In this document: positions 51,044 to 61,099 of the stretch, piece by piece
Layout: each line of letters opens with the position of its first letter
Numbering within the stretch: the stretch's first letter is position 1
NCBI RefSeq assembly: GCF_004768545.1
Contig: NZ_CP038634.1
Coordinates: forward strand, 1,240,001 to 1,304,000
Direction of reading: 5' to 3'
Source: Cupriavidus oxalaticus
Lineage (GTDB): Bacteria; Pseudomonadota; Gammaproteobacteria; Burkholderiales; Burkholderiaceae
DNA: 64,000 bases
Program-made: the position numbers and the translations under genes
The notes under the pieces: model-generated
Told to the model about the DNA's origin: nothing
Databases searched by the model: none
What the model saw: only the letters and a program-made list of their open reading frames with translations

Positions 51044-52600
51044 ATGCTGGACAACCTGAGCCTGAAGAAAAAACTGATGCTGCCGCTGGTGCTGAGCTGG
51101 GTCTGCCTGCTCGGCATCACGCTGTGGAACGCCTGGCACATACGCACGCTGCGCATGGATGAGCGCCGGCTCGACCTGGCTCACGTCACCGACACCGCGG
51201 TCTCGGTGGTGGCCGAGTACGAAGCGCTGGCCAGGGCCGGCAAGCTGCCCGCCGACGAGGCCAGGCAGCAGGCCATCGAGCGCGTGCGTGCGATGCGCTT
51301 CGGCGCCGACGGCTACTTCACGCTGATGCGCTCCGACACCGTGGTGCTGATGCACCCGTTCAAGCCGGAGATGAACGGCAAGGCGATGGAGGGGATGAAG
51401 GACCCTAACGGCGTCTACCTGTTCCGCGATATCGCCGCGATCGGCAAGGGTGCCGGCAAGGGCTTCGTCGAATACCTGTGGCCCAAGCCGGGCGCCGAGG
51501 CGCCGCAGCCGAAGCTGAGTTACGTGGCCAACTTCCGCCCGTGGGACTGGAACTTTATCGCCGGGCTGTACCTGGATGACATCGAGGCGGCGTTCCGCGC
51601 CGAGCTGTGGAAGGCGCTGGGCCTGCTGCTGGCGGTCGGCGCGCTGATGTCGCTGGTGATGGTGCGCGTCTCCGCCAGCCTGCACCGCCAGCTCGGCGGC
51701 GAGCCGGCGGCCACCGCGCAGATCGCCGGCCGCATTGCCGAGGGCGACCTCGCCGGCCATGTCGAAGTGCGCCCGGGCGACGAGCACAGCGTGCTGTTCG
51801 CGATGCAGCGCATGCAGGCGCGCCTGACCGGCGCGATCGGCAGCATCCGCGGCTCGGCCGATTCGATCGCCGGCGCCGCCAAGCAGATCGCCGCGGGCAA
51901 CGCCGACCTGTCGCGCCGCAGCGAAGAGCAGGCCGCCTCGCTGCAGGAAACCGCGGCGAGCATGGAGCAGCTCACCAGCACCGTGCGCCAGAGCGCCGAC
52001 AACGCGCGCCAGGCCAGCCGCCTGGCGGAGGGTGCCTCGGACATCGCCGTGCGCGGCGGCACCATCGTCAACCAGGTGGTCGGCACCATGGGCGAGATCA
52101 AGCAGGCCTCGGGCAAGGTGGCCGACATCATCGGCGTGATCGAGGGCATTGCCTTCCAGACCAACATCCTGGCGCTGAACGCCGCAGTGGAAGCCGCGCG
52201 CGCCGGCGAGCAGGGCCGCGGCTTTGCCGTGGTGGCCGGCGAGGTGCGCACGCTGGCGCAGCGCAGCGCCACCGCCGCCAAGGAGATCAAGGCGCTGATC
52301 GGCGACTCGGCGCAGCGCGTGGAAGACGGCGCGGTGCTGGTGGAAAGCGCCGGCAAGGCGATGGACGAGATCGTGGCAGCGGTCAAGCGCGTGACCGACC
52401 TGATGGGCGAGATGCGGGCCGCCACCGAGGAGCAGACCGGCGGCATCGAGCAGGTCAACCAGGCGGTGTCGCAGATGGATCAGATGGCGCAGCAGAACGC
52501 GGCGCTGGTGGAAGAGGCGGCGGCCGCGGCGGCGTCGCTGGAGGACCAGGCCGACATGCTGCACCGGGCCGTCGGCCAGTTCCGGCTGGCGCGCGCCTGA
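51044..52600 (+). CDS. Methyl-accepting chemotaxis protein with a Cache domain
   Basis: A 518-residue chemoreceptor. A first helix ([19 protein letters not shown]) leads into a periplasmic single Cache domain (residues about 30-180; [39 protein letters not shown]), then a second helix, a HAMP domain, and a signalling domain with the hairpin tip [20 protein letters not shown] and [18 protein letters not shown]. There is no NWETF-type CheR tether. Similar Cache receptors sense small carboxylates, but the ligand is unknown. The start at 51044 is better spaced from AGGAGG (51028-51033) than the ATG at 51035, one base after it. Confidence 0.9.
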   Translation: MLDNLSLKKKLMLPLVLSWVCLLGITLWNAWHIRTLRMDERRLDLAHVTDTAVSVVAEYEALARAGKLPADEARQQAIERVRAMRFGADGYFTLMRSDTVVLMHPFKPEMNGKAMEGMKDPNGVYLFRDIAAIGKGAGKGFVEYLWPKPGAEAPQPKLSYVANFRPWDWNFIAGLYLDDIEAAFRAELWKALGLLLAVGALMSLVMVRVSASLHRQLGGEPAATAQIAGRIAEGDLAGHVEVRPGDEHSVLFAMQRMQARLTGAIGSIRGSADSIAGAAKQIAAGNADLSRRSEEQAASLQETAASMEQLTSTVRQSADNARQASRLAEGASDIAVRGGTIVNQVVGTMGEIKQASGKVADIIGVIEGIAFQTNILALNAAVEAARAGEQGRGFAVVAGEVRTLAQRSATAAKEIKALIGDSAQRVEDGAVLVESAGKAMDEIVAAVKRVTDLMGEMRAATEEQTGGIEQVNQAVSQMDQMAQQNAALVEEAAAAAASLEDQADMLHRAVGQFRLARA

Positions 52601-52721
52601 CCGCAGCGGCGCTGTCACGTCAGCGTCATACGCGGCCGGCGGCTGCGTGTATCATGAAGCGCAGCCGGCTGCACCATGCAGCCGGCCCCCATCCTAAGCA
52701 GTCCACTACCGGGAGCGCACC

Positions 52722-52973
52722 ATGATGGCATTCATCGGCACCGTGTTCGTTGGCCTCATCGTCGGACTGATCGCACGGGCGGTGAAGCCCGGCGAAGACA
52801 AGATGGGCTGGATCATGACCATCATCCTCGGCGTGCTGGGCTCGGTGGTGGCCGGCTACGTCGGCCGCGCGATGGGCTGGTACCAGCCGGGCCAACCGGC
52901 CGGCTGGATCGCCTCGGTGATCGGCGCGATCGTGCTGCTGGTGATCTACGGCATGGTCCGCCGCAAGGGCTGA
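52722..52973 (+). CDS. GlsB/YeaQ/YmgE-family small membrane protein
   Basis: An 83-residue protein of the transglycosylase-associated (GlsB/YeaQ/YmgE) family. It has three short hydrophobic segments with glycine-rich turns (GTVFVGLIVGLIARAVKPG, GWIMTIILGVLGSVVAGYVG, GWIASVIGAIVLLVIYGMV). Members are induced by stress but their job is unsettled. Its last 28 bases overlap the 3' end of the convergent penicillin-binding protein gene. Confidence 0.85.
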   Translation: MMAFIGTVFVGLIVGLIARAVKPGEDKMGWIMTIILGVLGSVVAGYVGRAMGWYQPGQPAGWIASVIGAIVLLVIYGMVRRKG

Positions 52974-55900
52974 CTGGCCTTGCGCACGGTGATGGCATCG
53001 TTGGCGTCGGCCAGGCTCGGCGCTTCGGGCTTGGCCGGCGCAGGCGCCGCGGGCTGAGCCACCGCGTCGGCGCGGGGCGGCGGGGCTTCCAGCCCCTGCG
53101 CCATGCTGGCGCCCGGCACGGCTTCGGCCGGTGACGCCATGGTCGGCACGCGCGGCATGCGCAGGCCCGGCGCCGCATCACGGCAGCGCAGCAGCGCACG
53201 GTCGCCGCCTGGCGCCATCGCCGCCACCTGCGGCGCGATCGCGCGCAGCACCCGCACCGCCAGCGCGCTGGTAAAGCTGTAGCGCACCGCGTACGGCTCG
53301 CGCACATTGACCACCACGGTGCCGAAGAAGCGCTCGCCCAGCGTAAAGACGAACGTCGCCGAGCGGTTCACCGAGCGCGACGAGATCAGCCGCCCGCCCG
53401 GCCCGTACACCTGGAAGCGCTGGTCGCCGGTGCCGGTCTTGCCCGCCACCGTCAGCGACCCGCCGTCGCGGCCCGGCACCGTGAAAGCGCCGCGGATCGA
53501 CTTGGCGGTGCCGCGTTCCACCACGTCCAGCATCGAACGCCGCGCCAGCTCGGCCACCTCGGCCGGCAGCACGCGCTTGCCCGGGCCCGGCTGCAGCACG
53601 TAGCGCGTGGCGTAGGGCGTGCCGTCGGCAAAGGCCAGGCTGCGCACCGCTGCACTCTGCGTGGCCACGCCGCCGGCCAGCAGGATGCCGGCCAGCTCGG
53701 CCAGCGCCGCCGGACGGTCGCCCGCCGCGCCGATCGCGCTGGCGTACGACGGCGTCAGCGAATCGAACGGATAGCCCACCCGTTGCCAGCGCCTGGCGAT
53801 GCGGGTGAAGGCGTCCTGCTCCAGCAGCGTGCGGATGCGGTTGTCCTGGCCCGCCTTGCTGCGCGTCTTGAACAGCCACTTGTAGACTTCCTGGCGCTCC
53901 GCCGTGCTGGCGCGCAGCAGCTCCGTCAGCGTGGCGTCGGGGTGCTGGTCCAGGTACTCCACCATCCACAGTTCCAGCGGATGCACCCGTGACAGGTAGC
54001 CGCGGTCGTTCAGGTTGAACTTGTCCTTGCCGTACTTGCGGTACAGCGCGGGCAGGTCTTCCTTGGCGAGCTGCTTGTCGCCCAGGCGCGCGCGCATGAT
54101 GCGGATATAGCTGTCCTCGTCCAGGTAGGGGCGCGCGCTCAGCAGCGTCACCGACATGCGCACCGCGTTGATGTGCGGGATGGTCATGCGCACGCGGCCC
54201 AGCAGCGTATCCAGCCGCTGCTCGGAAGTCTTGCCGCGGTAGCGCTGGTAGAAGTTGACCATGTAGGCGCTGCCTTCCTGGTCGGCAAAGCGCTCCAGGT
54301 ACTCGCGCCGGCCCGGGGCGTTGCGGTCCTCGAACAGGTCGCCGATGTCCGGATTGGCGTGGAAGGTCTCGTAGCGCACGATGTCGCGCATCATGCGGAT
54401 GAAGACCAGGTTGACCGAATGCTGGAACGCGATGCGCACGGTCATGTTGCGCTCGCCCGCCGAGCGCTCGAAGTTGGTGAAGCTCTGCAGCCCGCCGCCG
54501 GTGTAGAAGCCTTCCCCGGCGCTGCCGGAGTACTTGCGCTCCATCGCGGCCTCGAGCATCGCCATCAGTTCGCGCTCCTCGGGCTTCTTCGCCTTGGACA
54601 GGTAATCCACCGCCCAGTGGGCAAGCACATCCTGCCGTGCCAGCCGCACCCCGGCCAGTTCGGCGCGGCCCATGCCGGCGTATTGCGCATGCAGCTCGCT
54701 GACGATTTCCAGGTAGGTCACCAGCGTGCGCAGCTTGGCGGTCGAACCGAGGTTCAGCCGCGCGCCGCTGTTGATGTCGAACGGCTGGTCGATGTTGTCG
54801 GCCTGCACCCGCACCACGTTGGCGTTGCCGACACGCTCGAACAGCGTGAAGCTGGTCATCAGCTTCGACGGGTCGTCGTTGTCGCGCAGCAGGTTATGGC
54901 CGTACAGGCCCATGGCGCGCGCGTCCGTCTTGTTGTTCACGCGCTGCAGCGTCTCGGTGACGATGCGCTGCGCCTCGCGGTTGATGGTGCTGTCGACCGT
55001 CAGGTCGAGCCGGTCCATGTCGTAGCGGCTTTCCACGCCGGTCAGGCGGGTGACATCGGCGCGAACGCGGTTGACGGCCTTGCGCGTGACGAACGGCTCC
55101 TGCGGCCCGCGCTGCGGCGGCGCGGCCTTGTCCAGCGGCTGCGCCAGCGCCGCGTCGCGCAGCTCGGCGGTGATGACGCTGTTGGCGGCCAGCAAGCGCA
55201 GGTAGCTGGCCGTCAGCGCATCCAGGTTGGTGTCGTCGCGGCGCAAATGGTAAGACGGCCGGCGCTGCGAGATGATCAGCGACAGCGCTCGCTTGAATAC
55301 CTGCGCCTGGCGCGGCTCGGGCGCGCGCTGGTCCATTTCCTTGAGCAGCCGGTTGACCTCGCCGAAGTCCTCGCCATACCACACCCACAGCGCGTCGCCG
55401 ATGCCGTTGATCTCGCCGAAGCCCTCGCGCGCCGACAGCGGCACGGTGTTGAGGTAGTCGACCACGATGCGCTCGCGCGCGCGCTGCGTGTCGGGTCCGT
55501 CCAGGTAAGCGCGCAACGACGCCGATGCCATCTGCCGGAATTTCTCGGGGATCGACGCGGTGCGTCCTTCGGGTGAGTGCCGGTACTTCTCGATCTGCGT
55601 GGCCAGCGTGCTGCCGCCGGGCGCGTCGTGCGAACGGTCGGCCAGCCGGATGAACTGGTCGAGCACCGCGCGCGACAGCCGGCGCCAGTCCAGCGCCGGG
55701 TTCATGTTGGGGTATTCGGGGTTGAGCAGGCCCTGGTTCTCGACGTACAGCAGCGCGCTCACCAGCAGCGGCGGCACCGTGGCGAAGTCGGGATACTGGC
55801 GCTGCGGATAGCGCTCGAACGCCAGCGTCAGCCCGTTGCAGTCGCGCAGCAGGAGGCCGGCCTGGTTCTTCTCGCGGTACGGCGCGAACAAGCCCTGGTC

Positions 55901-56248
55901 CATCAGCCTGACCATGTCGGGCGACATGCGCGCCTGCTCGGCGGGAACGTAGCCGCGCTGCTGCAGCCGTTGCGCGAACTGCGGCAGCAGGCCGTAGCCC
56001 ATGCGTGCGTCGTAAGGACCGGAATGCGGAAAGCGGATGCTGTCGCTGGCGCCAGGCTGGATCTCGAAGGTCAGCCGCTGGCCGAGCTCGCCGATGAGCC
56101 GCGCCTGCCAGTGCGAATTGCGCACTTCGCTCGCGACAAAGCTATACACGACGTAGACGCCCCCGGTGAGGGCGACCGCCAAGCCAGCGAAAATCCAGCC
56201 ACGACGCGACACGTTTGGGCTTCCCTGTTTGGCCGGCGTTGCGCGCAT
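52946..56248 (-). CDS. Bifunctional penicillin-binding protein (class A-like), divergent
   Basis: A 1100-residue protein, longer than usual class A PBPs (about 800). An N-terminal helix (GWIFAGLAVALTGGVYVVYSF) is followed by a GT51-like transglycosylase domain in which SALLYVENQGLL and GGSTLATQIEKYRHSP stand where EDxxFxxHxG and GxSTxxQQxxK are usual, so catalytic motifs are altered. The transpeptidase has the SxxK serine in LGSTAKLRT, SVN in QHSVNLVF and KTG in VAGKTGTGD. A proline/alanine-rich tail of about 100 residues ends the protein. Peptidoglycan cross-linking is probable; transglycosylation is less sure. Confidence 0.83.
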   Translation of the reverse strand: MRATPAKQGSPNVSRRGWIFAGLAVALTGGVYVVYSFVASEVRNSHWQARLIGELGQRLTFEIQPGASDSIRFPHSGPYDARMGYGLLPQFAQRLQQRGYVPAEQARMSPDMVRLMDQGLFAPYREKNQAGLLLRDCNGLTLAFERYPQRQYPDFATVPPLLVSALLYVENQGLLNPEYPNMNPALDWRRLSRAVLDQFIRLADRSHDAPGGSTLATQIEKYRHSPEGRTASIPEKFRQMASASLRAYLDGPDTQRARERIVVDYLNTVPLSAREGFGEINGIGDALWVWYGEDFGEVNRLLKEMDQRAPEPRQAQVFKRALSLIISQRRPSYHLRRDDTNLDALTASYLRLLAANSVITAELRDAALAQPLDKAAPPQRGPQEPFVTRKAVNRVRADVTRLTGVESRYDMDRLDLTVDSTINREAQRIVTETLQRVNNKTDARAMGLYGHNLLRDNDDPSKLMTSFTLFERVGNANVVRVQADNIDQPFDINSGARLNLGSTAKLRTLVTYLEIVSELHAQYAGMGRAELAGVRLARQDVLAHWAVDYLSKAKKPEERELMAMLEAAMERKYSGSAGEGFYTGGGLQSFTNFERSAGERNMTVRIAFQHSVNLVFIRMMRDIVRYETFHANPDIGDLFEDRNAPGRREYLERFADQEGSAYMVNFYQRYRGKTSEQRLDTLLGRVRMTIPHINAVRMSVTLLSARPYLDEDSYIRIMRARLGDKQLAKEDLPALYRKYGKDKFNLNDRGYLSRVHPLELWMVEYLDQHPDATLTELLRASTAERQEVYKWLFKTRSKAGQDNRIRTLLEQDAFTRIARRWQRVGYPFDSLTPSYASAIGAAGDRPAALAELAGILLAGGVATQSAAVRSLAFADGTPYATRYVLQPGPGKRVLPAEVAELARRSMLDVVERGTAKSIRGAFTVPGRDGGSLTVAGKTGTGDQRFQVYGPGGRLISSRSVNRSATFVFTLGERFFGTVVVNVREPYAVRYSFTSALAVRVLRAIAPQVAAMAPGGDRALLRCRDAAPGLRMPRVPTMASPAEAVPGASMAQGLEAPPPRADAVAQPAAPAPAKPEAPSLADANDAITVRKASQPLRRTMP

Positions 56249-56472
56249 CGGAATCCGCGCACCAGCTCGAAGCGCAATGTTCTCGCGGCACGCGCATTGC
56301 GCGTGCCGCCTGTCTTGATATTAGTAGGAGTCTGGCCGGCGTGCATCAAGCATGCGCGAGGTCATGGCGTTATTGACCCTCGCCCTGCATCGCGCCGTCG
56401 CTAACGCGCGTCATTCGGAGACGCGCTTGCGCCACATGCCGGCGTGCCCTGCACCGCCGGCGTGCGTCGCTG

Positions 56473-57507
56473 TCATGCCTGCTGCGCGCGTGCCACCGGC
56501 CGTCCCCCGAACGGGTAGCCCGGGTCGTTGTAGCCGTGGGTCGACGCATGCCCCGGCGCGACCAGCGCATCGATCATCGATTCTTCGTCGGGCGTGATCG
56601 CAGCCCCGAGCGCACCGAAGTAATCTTCGAACTGCGCCAGCGTGCGCGGCCCCGCGATAACCGACGAAATGATGGGGTTGGCCAGCACCCACGCCGTGGC
56701 GAACTGCCCCGGCGTCAGGCCGCGCGCCTCGGCATGCGCCTTGAGTTGCTGTGCGATCACCAGCGATTCCTCGCGGAATTCGGTTTCCATCATGCGGCGG
56801 TCGGCACGGCCGGCGCGCGTGCCCTGTTCCGGCGCCTGTCCGGGCGCGTACTTGCCGGTCAGCACGCCGCGCGCCACCGGGCTGTAGGGCACCACACCCA
56901 GGCCGTAGTGCTCGCAAGCCGGCAGGATCTCCACCTCGGGCAGGCGGTTCAGCAGGTTGTAGTACGGCTGGCAGGCCACCGGGCGCGGCACGCCCAGCTC
57001 GCCGCACAGCCGCGCGATCTCGGCAAGGCGCCAGCCGCGGAAGTTCGACACCGCCCAGTAGCGGATCTTGCCGCTGCGCACCAGGTCGCCCATCGCGCGG
57101 ACCGCCTCTTCCAGGTTCTCGCCGGGATAGTCGCGGTGCAGGTAGAGGATATCGATGTAGTCGGTCGCGAGCCGGTGCAGGCTGTCCTCGACCGCGCGCG
57201 TGATCCACACGCGCGAGTAGTGCGAGTGGTTGGGCGCGGGCTGCATTACGTTGCCGAGCTTGGTCGCCAGCACCCAGTCGTGGCGGTTCGCGGTCAGCAG
57301 CCGGCCGACCATCTGCTCCGACGCGCCCTTGGTGTAGACATCGGCCGTATCGATGAAATTCACGCCGTGGTCACGCGCGCTGGCAACGATGCGCGCCGCC
57401 TCGGCCTCGTCGGTCTGGTCGGCAAACATCATGGTGCCCAGGCACAGCGCTGAAACGCGCAGGTTGCTGACGCCGAGGCGGCGGTAGGGCATGGTGGTGG
57501 CTGGCAT
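56473..57507 (-). CDS. Aldo/keto reductase
   Basis: A 344-residue NADPH-dependent aldo/keto reductase. The catalytic set is D and Y in NFIDTADVYTKGASEQ, K in LATKLGN and H in YLHRD. The C-terminal cofactor site is SSVIAGPRTLAQFEDYF. The group (similar to YajO-like proteins) has broad activity on aldehydes and ketones. The ATG at 57507 gives the usual N-terminus. It is isolated between the penicillin-binding protein gene and the halogenase-like gene, with no visible partner. Confidence 0.87.
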   Translation of the reverse strand: MPATTMPYRRLGVSNLRVSALCLGTMMFADQTDEAEAARIVASARDHGVNFIDTADVYTKGASEQMVGRLLTANRHDWVLATKLGNVMQPAPNHSHYSRVWITRAVEDSLHRLATDYIDILYLHRDYPGENLEEAVRAMGDLVRSGKIRYWAVSNFRGWRLAEIARLCGELGVPRPVACQPYYNLLNRLPEVEILPACEHYGLGVVPYSPVARGVLTGKYAPGQAPEQGTRAGRADRRMMETEFREESLVIAQQLKAHAEARGLTPGQFATAWVLANPIISSVIAGPRTLAQFEDYFGALGAAITPDEESMIDALVAPGHASTHGYNDPGYPFGGRPVARAQQA

Positions 57508-57800
57508 GGGATTCTCCGGAAGGGGGGTGTGACCACGGTCCCACATTTTGCCGGGAGTTGGGCAGGCTTGCCGGCAAGCGCACCGTCAGATGGCGGGCAG
57601 CGAAATAAACGCGGCCGCCATGCGCTTTTTATTGCACCCCTTGCAGCACCTTTGCTGCACACCCGATTCCGCGCGACAGCGCCCTGAAATGGTTTCAAGA
57701 TGTTGCTGGAACGCCAACTGGCGACGATTTACCGCCATATTCTTGCGTTTGCCGGCGGCGCCCACCCCGCCGGCCTGACCAGGAACAAGGATCGGACACC

Positions 57801-59030
57801 ATGCAAACGGAAACCACGGATGTCGTCATCATCGGCGCAGGCCCGGCCGGCTCGGTCGCGGCGGGCCTGCTGCGCAAGCACGGAATCCCGGTACTGGTGA
57901 TCGAGAAGGAAATCTTCCCGCGCTTTTCGATCGGCGAGAGTTTGCTGCCGCAGAGCATGGCCTATATCGAAAGCGCCGGCATGCTGCGCGCGGTGGTCGA
58001 AGCCGGCTTCCAGTACAAGAACGGCGCCGCGTTCTCCCGCGCCGGCCAGCACACCGCCTTCGACTTCCGCGAAAAATTCTCTCCCGGCTGGGGCACGACC
58101 TACCAGGTGCAGCGTGCCCGCTTCGACGATGTGCTGATCCGCGAGGCGGCACGCCAGGGCGCCGAGGTCCGTTTCGCGCATCTGGTCGAGAACGTCGATG
58201 TCAGCGGCGCGCAGCCCGAGGTGACGGTGCGCGCGCCGGAGGGCAGCCGGTACCGGGTGCGCGCGAAATTCCTGCTCGATGCCTCGGGCTTCGGCCGCAT
58301 CCTGCCGCGCCTGCTCAAGCTGGAGTCGCCGTCGGGCTTCCCGGTGCGCAGCGCGCTCTTCACCCATGTCGAGGACCGGATCGCGCCGGGGGGCTTCGAC
58401 CGCAACAAGATCCTGATCAGCGTGCATCCGCAGCACCCGGATGTCTGGTACTGGACCATCCCGTTCTCGGACGGCCGCTGCTCGCTCGGCGTGGTGGCGG
58501 AGAAGGCGTTCCTGGACAACTACACCGGCACCGAGACCGAGCGGCTGCGCGCGCTGGTGGCGGAGGAGCCCGGGCTGGCGAGCCTGCTTGCCGATGCCTG
58601 CTGGGACACCCCGGCGCGGCAGATCGCGGGCTATTCGGCCAACGTCAGTTCGCTGTGGGGCAATGGCTACGCGCTGCTCGGCAATGCCGGCGAATTCCTC
58701 GATCCGGTGTTTTCCTCCGGCGTCACCATTGCCTTCAAGTCGGCCAGCCTGGCCGTGGAGTGCCTGGTGCGCCAGCTCGGCGGCGAAGCGGTGGACTGGG
58801 AGAAGGATTTCGCGCAGCCGCTGCGAGCGGGCGTGGATTGCTTCCGCGTCTTTGTCGAAGCATGGTATGAAGGCCGCTTCCAGAAGCTGATTTTCTACCC
58901 CAATGCCACGCCGGAGATCCGCAGCATGATCAGCGCGGTGCTGGCCGGATATGCCTGGGACCGCAACAACCCGTTCGTCGCCGATCCGCGCCGCCGCATG
59001 GCGGTGCTGGAAGAATTCTGCAACGTCTGA
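57801..59030 (+). CDS. Flavin-dependent halogenase-like FAD oxidoreductase
   Basis: A 409-residue FAD protein with GAGPAG at residues 12-17, a GESLLP motif near 45-50, and VWYWTIPFSDG (215-225), which fits the WxWxIP sequence of flavin-dependent halogenases. Residue K73, in FQYKNGAAF, lies about where the catalytic lysine of phenol/pyrrole-type halogenases is found. A second dinucleotide-binding site is not evident. It leads a run with a FabG-type reductase (42-base gap) and a proton antiporter gene, so it probably modifies a polyketide- or fatty-acid-like product; a simple oxidase is also possible. Confidence 0.75.
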   Translation: MQTETTDVVIIGAGPAGSVAAGLLRKHGIPVLVIEKEIFPRFSIGESLLPQSMAYIESAGMLRAVVEAGFQYKNGAAFSRAGQHTAFDFREKFSPGWGTTYQVQRARFDDVLIREAARQGAEVRFAHLVENVDVSGAQPEVTVRAPEGSRYRVRAKFLLDASGFGRILPRLLKLESPSGFPVRSALFTHVEDRIAPGGFDRNKILISVHPQHPDVWYWTIPFSDGRCSLGVVAEKAFLDNYTGTETERLRALVAEEPGLASLLADACWDTPARQIAGYSANVSSLWGNGYALLGNAGEFLDPVFSSGVTIAFKSASLAVECLVRQLGGEAVDWEKDFAQPLRAGVDCFRVFVEAWYEGRFQKLIFYPNATPEIRSMISAVLAGYAWDRNNPFVADPRRRMAVLEEFCNV

Positions 59031-59072
59031 CCGCCGCCGAGCCGGCATGGCAATTCTGCAAGGACAACAAGC

Positions 59073-59804
59073 ATGACCAATCCGACCGTACTGGTCACCG
59101 GATCGTCGCGTGGCATCGGCCGCGCCATCGCGCTGCGCCTGGCGCGCGATGGCTATGACGTGGTGGTCCATTGCCGCGCACGCCGCGACGAAGCCGAAGC
59201 CGTGGCCGACGCGGTGCGCGCCCATGGCAGCAGGTCGCGCGTGCTGTGCTTCGACGTCAGCCGCCGCGACGAGGCAGCGGCCACGCTGCTGGCCGACATC
59301 GCCACGCACGGCTGCTACTACGGCGTGGTCTGCAATGCCGGGCTGGCCCGCGACGCGGCCTTCCCGGCCATGACCGGCGCCGAATGGGACGAGGTGGTGC
59401 ACACCAACCTCGATGCCTTCTACAACGTGCTCAACCCGGTGGTGATGCCGATGGTGCAGCGCCGCCAGCCTGGCCGCATCGTCACGCTGTCGTCGGTCTC
59501 CGGACTGGTCGGCAACCGCGGGCAGGCCAACTACAGCGCCGCCAAGGCGGGCATCATCGGCGCCACCAAGGCGCTCGCCATCGAACTGGCCAAGCGCGCC
59601 ATCACGGTCAACTGCGTCGCGCCCGGCCTGATCGACACCGACATGGTCGAGGCGCACGTGCGCGAGGAAGCGCTGCGCCTGATCCCGGCGCGGCGCATGG
59701 GCACGCCGGACGAGGTTGCCGCCACCGTCGCCTTCCTGCTGTCGCCCGATGCCGGCTATATCACGCGGCAGGTGATTTCGGTCAACGGCGGGATGTTCGG
59801 GTAA
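59073..59804 (+). CDS. FabG-like 3-oxoacyl-ACP reductase
   Basis: A 243-residue short-chain reductase. Cofactor site VTGSSRGIGRAIALRLARDG, CNAGLARD, catalytic S in LSSVSGLVGNRG, and YSAAK are all present, and the C-terminal IARMG-equivalent ARRMGTPDEVAATVAFLLS is typical for acyl-ACP reductases. The unusual CYYGVVCNAGLARDAAFPAM resembles reductases of aryl-polyene pigment clusters. With the halogenase-like gene upstream it suggests work on an ACP-bound chain. Confidence 0.84.
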   Translation: MTNPTVLVTGSSRGIGRAIALRLARDGYDVVVHCRARRDEAEAVADAVRAHGSRSRVLCFDVSRRDEAAATLLADIATHGCYYGVVCNAGLARDAAFPAMTGAEWDEVVHTNLDAFYNVLNPVVMPMVQRRQPGRIVTLSSVSGLVGNRGQANYSAAKAGIIGATKALAIELAKRAITVNCVAPGLIDTDMVEAHVREEALRLIPARRMGTPDEVAATVAFLLSPDAGYITRQVISVNGGMFG

Positions 59805-59824
59805 GGCATGGCCGGGGAGATCCG

Positions 59825-61039
59825 ATGAACGCGGTAAGCATCTTCTTCCTGCAGGCCATGCTGGTGGTGGCGCTTCCCTACCTGCTGTGGCGCGGCGCGG
59901 GCCTGCAGGCCGCCTTTCCGCTGGTGGCGGTGCAGGTGCTGGCCGGCATCCTGCTCGGGCCGTCGGTGTTCGGCCAGCTGGCGCCCCAGCGCTGGTCGGC
60001 GCTGTTCGGCCCCGATCACCTGCCGATGCTGTCCGGCCTGCAATGGCTCGCCGTGACGCTGTTCTGCTTCCTGACCGGCCTGCATTTGCGCGAAGACGCG
60101 GCGACGACGCACTGGCATGACACCCTGCGCATCTCGCTGGGCAGCATCGCGGCGCCGTTCGTGCTCGGCGGCGTGACGGGATGGTGGATGATCCGCGCCG
60201 GCTGGCCGGTGGCGGGCGAGCATGCCGATCCCTACTGGTTCGCCTGCGCGATGGGGATCTGCACCGCGGTCACCGCGCTGCCCGTGCTAGGCGCGCTGCT
60301 GCGCGAGATGCGGCTGACCGGCACGCCGCTGGGCCAGCTCGCGCTGCGCTGCGCGGCGGTCAATGACGCGTGGGTGTGGCTGTTCCTGACGCTGGTGCTG
60401 CTGCAGCAGGGCAGCCAGCAAGGCGCCAGCGCGCTGGTGACCGGAGTGCGCGCCGGCGCCTACCTCGCCTTCATGTTCGGCGTGGTGCGCCCCGCGCTCG
60501 CCTGGCTGCTGCGCCGCGCGCAGGAGACGGAACTACTGCTGGCGGTCGCCTTCTTCCTGGTGCTGGCGTCGGCATTCCTGGGCGAGCTGGCCGGGCTGCA
60601 TCACGTGATGGGCGGCTTCGTCGCCGGGCTGGCCTGGCCGTCGCAGGCGGCACAGCGCGTGCGCCAGCAGCTGGAACCGATGACGGTGGTGGTGCTGTTG
60701 CCATTCTTCTTCCTTGCCGCCGGGCTGCGTACCGAGATTTCGCTGCAGGAACCGATGACGCTGTGGATCGCCGCACTGTCGCTGGTCGTCGCCATTGCCG
60801 GCAAGATGGCCGGCGTTGCGCTGCCGGCGCTGCGCGCGGGCATGGGCTGGCGCAAGTCGCTCGCGCTGGGCGCGCTGCTGCAGACCAAGGGACTGGTCGA
60901 GGTGGTGGTGCTGACCGTGCTGCTGGACGCGCGCGTCATCAGCACGACGGCATTCTCGGGGCTGCTGCTGATGGCGCTGGCCAGTACACTGCTGGCGCGT
61001 CCTCTGACCTTGCTCGCGACACATGGCCGCTTGCGCTGA
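59825..61039 (+). CDS. Cation/proton antiporter (CPA2/Kef type)
   Basis: A 404-residue membrane protein with about twelve helices, of the monovalent cation:proton antiporter-2 family, and no C-terminal TrkA-N domain. VQVLAGILLGPSVFGQLAP and GICTAVTALPVLGALLREM are typical, including the T-A-V-T-A-L-P-V motif, and GALLQTKGLVEVVVLTVLL matches the helix 11-12 region. It begins 20 bases after the FabG-like stop, in one operon. It may move an ion or take part in export of the product made by its neighbours. Confidence 0.82.
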   Translation: MNAVSIFFLQAMLVVALPYLLWRGAGLQAAFPLVAVQVLAGILLGPSVFGQLAPQRWSALFGPDHLPMLSGLQWLAVTLFCFLTGLHLREDAATTHWHDTLRISLGSIAAPFVLGGVTGWWMIRAGWPVAGEHADPYWFACAMGICTAVTALPVLGALLREMRLTGTPLGQLALRCAAVNDAWVWLFLTLVLLQQGSQQGASALVTGVRAGAYLAFMFGVVRPALAWLLRRAQETELLLAVAFFLVLASAFLGELAGLHHVMGGFVAGLAWPSQAAQRVRQQLEPMTVVVLLPFFFLAAGLRTEISLQEPMTLWIAALSLVVAIAGKMAGVALPALRAGMGWRKSLALGALLQTKGLVEVVVLTVLLDARVISTTAFSGLLLMALASTLLARPLTLLATHGRLR

Positions 61040-61078
61040 GCGGCGGCCGGAGGCGCGAATGGCATCCTGTCGCTTGCC

Positions 61079-61094
61079 GCCGGCGATCGCCGGC
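61079..61094. terminator. Weak stem-loop after the antiporter gene
   Basis: GCCGGCG-AT-CGCCGGC forms a perfect 7-base-pair stem 40 bases after the antiporter stop. It is followed by TGCTTTC, a poor T-tract, so it may only slow polymerase. Confidence 0.35.
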
Positions 61095-61099
61095 TGCTT

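Noticed and set aside
57729..59657. 642-codon open frame on the minus strand
   Set aside because: Antisense to the FAD oxidoreductase and FabG-like genes; composition of a shadow frame.
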